A stretch of DNA of 64,000 bases from Zafaria ginkgonis (GTDB taxonomy: Bacteria > Actinomycetota > Actinomycetes > Actinomycetales > Micrococcaceae), in contig NZ_BAABEO010000024.1 in NCBI RefSeq assembly GCF_039540195.1, forward strand, positions 62,001 through 126,000. Reading direction: 5' to 3'. This document shows positions 58,824 to 64,000 of the stretch, one piece after another. Within the stretch, counting starts at the first letter, position 1, and the number at the start of each line of letters is the position of its first letter. Position numbers and translations under genes: made by a program. The notes beneath the pieces are model-generated. The model was given only the letters and a program-made list of their open reading frames with translations. It ran no database searches and was not told where the DNA came from.

Positions 58824-60064
58824 GCCAGGGCTCCTTCGGGGTTGGAGGCTGCCGCGATGCGTTCGGCGTCCATCCCCAGCAGCCCGCCGAGGACCTCGGC
58901 GGTGTGCTCGCCGAGGTCGGGGCCGAGGCTGCGGATGGGGAGGGAGGTGCCGCCGATGACCGGTACGACGCCGGGGAACTGGACCCCCTTGATGATCTCC
59001 TCCCCGGTGGACACATCGAAGGACTGGACCATGTCGCGGGCGGTGTACTGGGGCTCCTTGACGATGTCCTCCGCGGTGTAGATCGGTCCCGCCGGCACGC
59101 CGGCGGCATCGAGGAGGTCCAACGCCTCGGCCGCGGGCAGCGTCGCCGACCAGGCGCCGATGGCCGCGTCGAGTTCCTCGCGGCGCTCCCAGCGCTGCGT
59201 GTTGGACTGCAATCCGGTGTCGGCTCCCAGGTCGGGGCGGCCGATGGCTTCCATGTAGCGGCGGAAGATCCCGTCCCCGTTGCCGGCGACGACGATGCTC
59301 GCACCATCGGCGCAGACGTAGGCGTTCGACGGCGCGATGCCCTCCATCCGTCCGCCGACGCGTTCCCTGCGGTCGCCGTAGGCGCCCAGGTCCGGGACCA
59401 GGGATTCCATCATCGAGAACATCGCCTCATGCAGGGCGACGTCGATGATGCGTTCGGTCAGCGGCACGGGGGAGGCGGACCCGCGCCGGGTTTCGCGCTG
59501 GAAGAGGGCCATGACCGCTCCGAAGGCCGCGTAGAGCCCGGCGATGGAGTCTCCGATGGACACGCCCACCCGCACCGGGGCGCGGTCCGGGTCGCCGACG
59601 AGGTTGCGGAAGCCGCTGAAGGCCTCGGCGACGGCGGCGAAGCCGGGCCGCTCGGCCAGGGGACCGGTTTGTCCGAAGGCGGAGATGCGGGTGATCACCA
59701 GGTCCGGGTTCGCCTCATTGAGCACCTCCGGGCCCAGGCCCCACTTCTCCAGCGTCCCGGGGCGGAAGTTCTCCAGCAGGATGTCGCACTGCTTGACGAG
59801 TTCGAGCACCGCCTCGCGGCCGGCCTCGCTGCGCAGGTCCAGCACCACCGACTTCTTGTTCCGGTTGATCGTCCGGTAGAGCATCGAGACGCTGCCCTTC
59901 TTCAGGCGCCAGTTGCGCAGTTCGTCGCCGGTGCCGGGGCGTTCGACCTTGATGACCTCCGCCCCGAAGTCCGCGAGCAGGCGCCCGGCGGTGGGGGCGG
60001 CGATGTAGTTGCCGAGTTCCAGGACCCTGACGCCGGCCAAGGGGGCGATCGTGTGCTCAGACAT
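58820..60064 (-). CDS. CaiB/BaiF family CoA-transferase
   Basis: Type III CoA-transferase of 414 residues. Family blocks: LAGVRVLELGNYIAAPTAGR, LLADFGAEVIKVERPGTGDE, NRNKKSVVLDLRSEAGREAV, CDILLENFRPGTLEKWGLGP and ITRISAFGQTGPLAERPGFA. The catalytic aspartate of formyl-CoA transferase corresponds to the region GDSIAGLYAAFGAVMALFQR. Its ATGA overlap with the lyase gene indicates one transcript. It moves CoA from a donor such as succinyl-CoA or acetyl-CoA onto an organic acid, presumably imported by the GntP permease upstream. AAGGACACCCAAGAAC precedes the ATG. Confidence 0.92.
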   Translation of the reverse strand: MSEHTIAPLAGVRVLELGNYIAAPTAGRLLADFGAEVIKVERPGTGDELRNWRLKKGSVSMLYRTINRNKKSVVLDLRSEAGREAVLELVKQCDILLENFRPGTLEKWGLGPEVLNEANPDLVITRISAFGQTGPLAERPGFAAVAEAFSGFRNLVGDPDRAPVRVGVSIGDSIAGLYAAFGAVMALFQRETRRGSASPVPLTERIIDVALHEAMFSMMESLVPDLGAYGDRRERVGGRMEGIAPSNAYVCADGASIVVAGNGDGIFRRYMEAIGRPDLGADTGLQSNTQRWERREELDAAIGAWSATLPAAEALDLLDAAGVPAGPIYTAEDIVKEPQYTARDMVQSFDVSTGEEIIKGVQFPGVVPVIGGTSLPIRSLGPDLGEHTAEVLGGLLGMDAERIAAASNPEGALA

Positions 60065-60129
60065 GTTCTTGGGTGTCCTTCTGTGATGGTGCGGCCATGG
60101 GGTGGCCGCGGAATGCTGGGGGCGGGCGA

Positions 60130-61611
60130 TCAGATGAAGAGGCTCAGCGGGAGGATCACCAGCATCGCGACCACGGAGGCCACGGAGACTCCGAGCGAGA
60201 CGCTCTTCAGGGCTCCGCGGACGGTCTGGCCGAGCAGGGACTGCAGGAGCCAGAAGGTGTTGGAGGTGACGTGGACCATGAAGAGGGATCCGGCACCGGC
60301 CGCCAGGGCAATGAGCACCGGGTCCAGGCCCAGTGCCGGGGCGATGGGGGCCAGCAGGCCGGCGGCGGTGATCGCCGAAAGGGTCACGGAACCGACGGCG
60401 ATGTGGAGGACGGCGGCGATGCCCCACACGACGAGCAGCGGTGCGACGTGGCTGGCGCTGAAGAAGCCGCCGAGGATGTCGCCGAGGCCGGCCGCGGCAA
60501 CGGTGGCGGCGAGGGAGCCGCCGACGCCGGTGAGCAGGAGGATCTGGCCGCTTTCCTTGAAACCGGAGGAGATGGCGGCCTCGACCGACTTCTGTCCGAT
60601 GGCGTAGCGCCCAACGACGGTGGTGCCGATGAGGCCGATCAGCAGGGCGATCACGGGGTCGCCGATCAGCTGCAGCCACGGGATGTCGAGTTCCATGATC
60701 TCGACGATCGAGCCTGCGCCCACGAGCAGCAGGGAGGTGATCAGCGGCGTGAAGAGCAGCAGCAGCGGGGCTTCCTTGCGCGGGGTGTCGGTGACGGTGA
60801 CGCCGCTGGTCGAGGGAGCGGTTTCCGTGGAGGTGCCCGAGATGGCGGTGCCGGGGGCCGTCGCCGCGCCCCGGGGGCTGGGGGCGTCAGTGGTGGGGAT
60901 GCCGTAGGCGCCGGGGCCGAACTCGTCGGCGGGCTGGCTCTGCGGCAGGTCCTTCTCCTCGAGGAGGTGCTCTTCGTCCCGCTCTTCCTTCCAGAGGCCG
61001 CGGCGGAAGAGGAAGCTCATGATCGCGATCGAGATGATGATGGTCGGCACGACGACGATCAGGCCGAACACGAGCATCTTGCCCAGCGGGACGCCGAGCA
61101 GGCCGGCCAGCGCCAGGGACGCGACGCCGGGGACGGTGAAGACGATGCCGCATTCGAGGCCGATGGCCATCGCGGTGGCCATGCGGGCGGTGCCGAGCTT
61201 GCCGATCTGCGGGGCCAGGCGCCGGGCGAGCGGGGCGGAGATGACCAGGAGCACGTCGAGGAAGATCGACTGCAGGGCGGTGCCGATGGCCAGGGCCATC
61301 GTATAGGGCAGGCGCTTGGGCCCGAAGGCCCGCAGGAGCTGCTCGACGAGCCGGCGGATGGCGCCGGTCTCGTTGAGGATGGAGCCCATCAGGACGCCGA
61401 AGGCGATCAGCAGGCCGACCTCGACCATGATCTCTCCGAAGCCCCCGGTGATGGTTTCCACCGTTTTGGCGACGCCAAGGCCCGTGGACAGGCCGAGGTA
61501 GACCGACCCCAGGACCAGGGAGATCACGGGGTTGACCTTGAAGCGCACGATCAACAGCACGGTGGCCAGGACGGCCACGGCGGTGTTGATGAGGATCGCC
61601 GCATCTGACAT
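60130..61611 (-). CDS. GntP family permease (gluconate/organic acid:H+ symporter)
   Basis: Membrane transporter of 493 residues with 12-14 helices, GntP/citrate-Mg family form. It starts MSDAAILINTAVAVLATVLL; further blocks are VEVGLLIAFGVLMGSILNET, TGAIRRLVEQLLRAFGPKRL, GVGGSLAATVAAAGLGDILG and VTSNTFWLLQSLLGQTVRGA. A central cytoplasmic loop of about 70 residues (EERDEEHLLEEKDLPQSQPA onwards) is charged, then Ser/Thr/Pro-rich and unusually long. It is the first gene of the minus-strand operon and probably imports the acid metabolised by it. A strong palindrome (61682-61703) lies before it. Confidence 0.9.
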   Translation of the reverse strand: MSDAAILINTAVAVLATVLLIVRFKVNPVISLVLGSVYLGLSTGLGVAKTVETITGGFGEIMVEVGLLIAFGVLMGSILNETGAIRRLVEQLLRAFGPKRLPYTMALAIGTALQSIFLDVLLVISAPLARRLAPQIGKLGTARMATAMAIGLECGIVFTVPGVASLALAGLLGVPLGKMLVFGLIVVVPTIIISIAIMSFLFRRGLWKEERDEEHLLEEKDLPQSQPADEFGPGAYGIPTTDAPSPRGAATAPGTAISGTSTETAPSTSGVTVTDTPRKEAPLLLLFTPLITSLLLVGAGSIVEIMELDIPWLQLIGDPVIALLIGLIGTTVVGRYAIGQKSVEAAISSGFKESGQILLLTGVGGSLAATVAAAGLGDILGGFFSASHVAPLLVVWGIAAVLHIAVGSVTLSAITAAGLLAPIAPALGLDPVLIALAAGAGSLFMVHVTSNTFWLLQSLLGQTVRGALKSVSLGVSVASVVAMLVILPLSLFI

Positions 61612-61681
61612 GAGTTGTTCCGATCGTCGGGGAGGGGGATTTCCCAAGTCTGGGTGACGTGTGCCACATTGGTTATCTCAG

Positions 61682-61703
61682 ATTATGGGTTTTATCCCAT
61701 AAT
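61682..61703. promoter_or_regulatory. Palindrome ATTATGGG-N6-CCCATAAT, operator of the divergent cluster
   Basis: Perfect eight-base arms around TTTTAT, the only AT-rich stretch between the GntP and CMD-family genes. It could be bound by the IclR regulator at 55065 or an unseen one, controlling both directions. Confidence 0.65.
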
Positions 61704-61828
61704 GTAAATCACCGACCGGGTTCTTCCGGCTCGGACCACCCCCGGGGCACCTTCCCGCCTCGGGTCCTGACCACAGCAAAGAGCCGCTTCCAGTGGGCGG
61801 ATTTTGCCGAAAAACAAAAGGACAAGAC

Positions 61829-62245
61829 ATGAGCGAGAACCACCAGGCCCAGGCCTACATCGACCAGATGGCCGAACAGCGCGGCTACGTGCTCGACTAC
61901 CACAAGGTGATGGCCAAGCATGACTTCCAGGTCCTGCAGGCTGCCAACGGCCTGGTCAACGCCGCCTACCTGGCGCCGCGCAGCCTCGACCGCACGGTCA
62001 AGGAACTGATCTTCATCTGCAGCCTGACGGTGCTCAAGGCGCCCAAGGGGCAAATCGAAAGCCATATCCGCGTCGCGCTCGACCTCGGCCTCAGCCCCCA
62101 GGAGATCCTCGAGGCCATCGAGATCGCGCTGCCCGAAGCCGGCGTCGTCGCCTTCCAGATCGGCTTCGACGCCTGGAAGTCGGTTGTGGGCGCCACCGGC
62201 ATCGAGCCATCGGTCCAGGTCCACGACGCCGGCGTCATCAGCTGA
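61829..62245 (+). CDS. Carboxymuconolactone decarboxylase family protein
   Basis: All-helical protein of 138 residues of the CMD/AhpD-like family. The core is RTVKELIFICSLTVLKAPKG, IESHIRVALDLGLSPQEILE, AIEIALPEAGVVAFQIGFD. A single Cys (in FICSL) and the His in ESHIR are present, but the CxxC redox pair of AhpD is absent, so an enzymatic decarboxylase or isomerase role is more likely than peroxidase. ATG 61829 has AAGGA eight bases upstream. It is the first gene of the plus-strand half of the cluster. Confidence 0.9.
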   Translation: MSENHQAQAYIDQMAEQRGYVLDYHKVMAKHDFQVLQAANGLVNAAYLAPRSLDRTVKELIFICSLTVLKAPKGQIESHIRVALDLGLSPQEILEAIEIALPEAGVVAFQIGFDAWKSVVGATGIEPSVQVHDAGVIS

Positions 62246-62248
62246 CCG

Positions 62249-63511
62249 ATGTTCCCTCACGACTTCTCCACCCGCCTCGCCGCCGACGATGAATTGCGCG
62301 AGCTCGGGCTGAACACCGACGTGGCCTTCGCCCTGGCTGTCCGGGAAGGCGAATCGCACACCGTGTCGGTCCGCAACGGCACGGTGGCGCTGGACCAGGC
62401 GGGCCCCGGGGACGCGGCGTTCGCCGTCGTCCTGGACCAGGGCGACTGGACCCGGCTGCTCGCCCCGTCGCCGGCGCCGCGCACCCAGCACGTCCTGGCG
62501 TTCCTGGCGCCGCGCGGAACGGGAGCCGTGGAAGGGGACCTGGCGTCCTTCGCCCAGCATCTGCACCTTGTCCGGCGAGCCGTCGAGCTGGCCCGGGGAA
62601 TTGCCGAACAGGAATCGCCCCGCCGGGTGCCGCTGGAGGACATCACGGGGCGGTACGTCCACGTGGACGTGCCGGGGTGGGGGCCATGCGACATCTACGC
62701 GGAAACGGCAGGGCAGGGGATTCCCGTGCTGCTGCTCGCCACGGCCGGATCCGACACCCGCCAGTACCACGGCCTGATGTCCGACCCGGACGTGACGTCC
62801 CGGTACCGGCTCATCGCCTTCGACCTGCCGTGGCACGGCAAGTCGAATCCTCCGGCCGGCAAGCGCAACACCGACTACGTCCTGGACTCCCAGACGTACA
62901 CGGACTGCATCGCCGGTGTCATCCGTGCCCTGGACCTGCCCCAGGCGCCGGTCATCGTTGGGGCGTCCATGGCCGGGGCGGTCGTCGTCGAAATGGTGGC
63001 CCGCCATCCGGACCTGGTTCGCGGAGCCGTCAGCTCCCAGGCGGGCCCGCGCGTGGCCAACCGCCACACCCCCTGGCTGCGGAACCCCCAGGTGAACCAG
63101 GCGCTGCACGTGCCCGAATGGACCTACGGACTCATGTCCCCGGCCTCCCCGAAGGAGGACCGCGACCGGGTCTGGTGGGGCTACTCCCAAGGCGGATTCT
63201 CCGTCTACGAACGCGACATCTCCTACTACTCGACGTGCTGGGACATCGACAACATCGCCCACCTGTTGGGCTCCCACACCCCGCCGGTGGTGCTCATGAA
63301 CGGGGTCTACGACTATTCCGTTCCCCCCGAGGCCACCCGCGAACTCGCCGGACACATCCCCGGGTCCGTGGTGCGGGAGATGCCCGAGCTCGGGCACTTC
63401 CCCCACGCCGAAAACCCCTCCGCGTTCGCCGCCCACCTCCTGTGGGCCCTGGCCCACATCCAGAACCGCACCACCGCCCAACCCACAGAAACAAGCGAGG
63501 CAATCCGATGA
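62249..63511 (+). CDS. Alpha/beta hydrolase with N-terminal SCP2-like domain
   Basis: Fusion protein of 420 residues. Residues about 1-125 resemble a sterol-carrier (SCP2) domain: VSVRNGTVALDQAGPGDAAF, VLDQGDWTRLLAPSPAP and GTGAVEGDLASFAQHLHLVR. The rest is an alpha/beta hydrolase: oxyanion region LLLATAGSDTRQYHGLMSD, nucleophile elbow VIVGASMAGAVVVEMVARHP, acid in MNGVYDYSVPPEATRE and His in MPELGHFPHAEN. It probably hydrolyses an ester, lactone or C-C bond of the pathway intermediate. It starts three bases after the CMD gene and overlaps the next start by ATGA. Confidence 0.88.
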   Translation: MFPHDFSTRLAADDELRELGLNTDVAFALAVREGESHTVSVRNGTVALDQAGPGDAAFAVVLDQGDWTRLLAPSPAPRTQHVLAFLAPRGTGAVEGDLASFAQHLHLVRRAVELARGIAEQESPRRVPLEDITGRYVHVDVPGWGPCDIYAETAGQGIPVLLLATAGSDTRQYHGLMSDPDVTSRYRLIAFDLPWHGKSNPPAGKRNTDYVLDSQTYTDCIAGVIRALDLPQAPVIVGASMAGAVVVEMVARHPDLVRGAVSSQAGPRVANRHTPWLRNPQVNQALHVPEWTYGLMSPASPKEDRDRVWWGYSQGGFSVYERDISYYSTCWDIDNIAHLLGSHTPPVVLMNGVYDYSVPPEATRELAGHIPGSVVREMPELGHFPHAENPSAFAAHLLWALAHIQNRTTAQPTETSEAIR

Positions 63512-64000
63512 CCGAATCCCTCCGCCAAGGAACCCGCCGCCACCGCATCGTCATCATCGACGGGCCCAACATGACCAACCTCGGCGCCCGTAACAAGAAG
63601 GTCTACGGCGCCATCAACTCGATCGAGGACCTCCAGGACTTCTCCACGTCCTTCGGCGACCGGATCGGGGTCGAGGTCGAGACGTTCGTGTCCAACTACG
63701 AGGGCGCCATCCTCGAATACATCCACGCCAACGCCGCCACGGCCGACGCGTTCATCATCAACCCCGCCGGCCTGACCGAGATCGGCATCCCCACCAAGCA
63801 CGCGCTCTCGGAGACCGGCAAGCCGGTCATGGAGATCCACTTCGCGAACGTGGACGCGCCGCCCACCGCGCCGCGCGGCCTGCCGATCGGCCCCTGGGAC
63901 TCGGTGTTCCGCGGCAGCGTGACCGGCGTGGCCATGGGCCTGCGCCAGTACAGCTACTCCTCCGCCATCCTGGGCCTGGCCATGGCACTGGACGACGAAA
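63508..64000 (+). CDS. Type II 3-dehydroquinate dehydratase-like enzyme (3' truncated by window edge)
   Basis: The frame from ATG 63508 runs open to the window end (164 codons). It has the flavodoxin-like fold of type II dehydroquinases: IVIIDGPNMTNLGARNKKVY for the first strand and catalytic lid, VETFVSNYEGAILEYIHANA for SNxEG, ADAFIINPAGLTEIGIPTKH for INPxxxT, and KPVMEIHFANVDAPPT with the catalytic His. The lid keeps Arg and Tyr, but the usual RxPxxYG is RNKKVYG and the NPGAYTH motif reads NPAGLTE. It is therefore divergent and may act on a different hydroxy-keto acid. It is coupled to the hydrolase by ATGA. Confidence 0.85.
   Translation, partial: MTESLRQGTRRHRIVIIDGPNMTNLGARNKKVYGAINSIEDLQDFSTSFGDRIGVEVETFVSNYEGAILEYIHANAATADAFIINPAGLTEIGIPTKHALSETGKPVMEIHFANVDAPPTAPRGLPIGPWDSVFRGSVTGVAMGLRQYSYSSAILGLAMALDDE

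Overview
The window is high-GC DNA from an actinobacterium, most likely a Micrococcaceae member (Arthrobacter-like). The S6 - SSB - S18 - L9 proteins, the SAM-IV-type riboswitch, the NarL-type two-component system and the many GTG starts all fit this. The genus is inferred from remembered protein similarity; no search was run. I see no rRNA, tRNA, CRISPR array, transposase or phage gene.

Layout. (1) 1-8.7 kb, general functions: an ABC-2 exporter (5' end cut by the window edge), a histidine kinase/response regulator pair, a 54-residue membrane protein, an M18 aminopeptidase, a GNAT acetyltransferase, and an acyltransferase-3/SGNH membrane protein. (2) 8.8-10.7 kb: the rpsF-ssb-rpsR-rplI operon, closed by a strong terminator. 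(3) 10.8-12.6 kb: a SAM riboswitch and flavin reductase, followed by decayed remnants of an AraC regulator and an HpaB-type monooxygenase. (4) 12.8-26.4 kb: a catabolic cluster with a Dpp/Opp-type ABC importer, two TIM-barrel isomerase/epimerase-like proteins, a berberine-bridge-type FAD oxidoreductase, an M24 peptidase-family gene with an in-frame TGA, an MFS permease, an EthD-domain protein and a GntR regulator. A TTGGTATACCAA-like palindrome recurs at both ends. (5) 26.5-40.3 kb: an IclR regulator, an acyl-CoA synthetase, an ammonia-lyase homologue without the Ala-Ser-Gly cofactor triad, an MFS permease between two PucR paralogues, and a polar amino-acid ABC system with an unknown protein, a DadA-like oxidase and RidA. 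(6) 40.3-45.5 kb: two APC permeases, a MoaF-like protein and a divergent TetR gene. (7) 45.6-54.2 kb: a GntR regulator, a TctCBA tripartite tricarboxylate transporter with a universal stress protein, and divergent aconitase and isocitrate dehydrogenase genes. (8) 54.3-64 kb: a mismatch DNA glycosylase, then an IclR-linked catabolic cluster (glycerate kinase, 2-hydroxyacid dehydrogenase, HMG-CoA-lyase-like enzyme, CaiB CoA-transferase, GntP permease) divergent from a CMD-family protein, an SCP2-alpha/beta-hydrolase and a type II dehydroquinase-like enzyme cut by the window end.

From about 10.7 kb onward the window reads as a mosaic of regulator-transporter-catabolic enzyme modules, each with its own local regulator and several with visible operator-like palindromes. 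Region 7 has a clear logic: tricarboxylate uptake followed by aconitase and isocitrate dehydrogenase to 2-oxoglutarate. The substrates of regions 4, 5 and 8 cannot be read from the sequence; these three are the best candidates for undescribed pathways.
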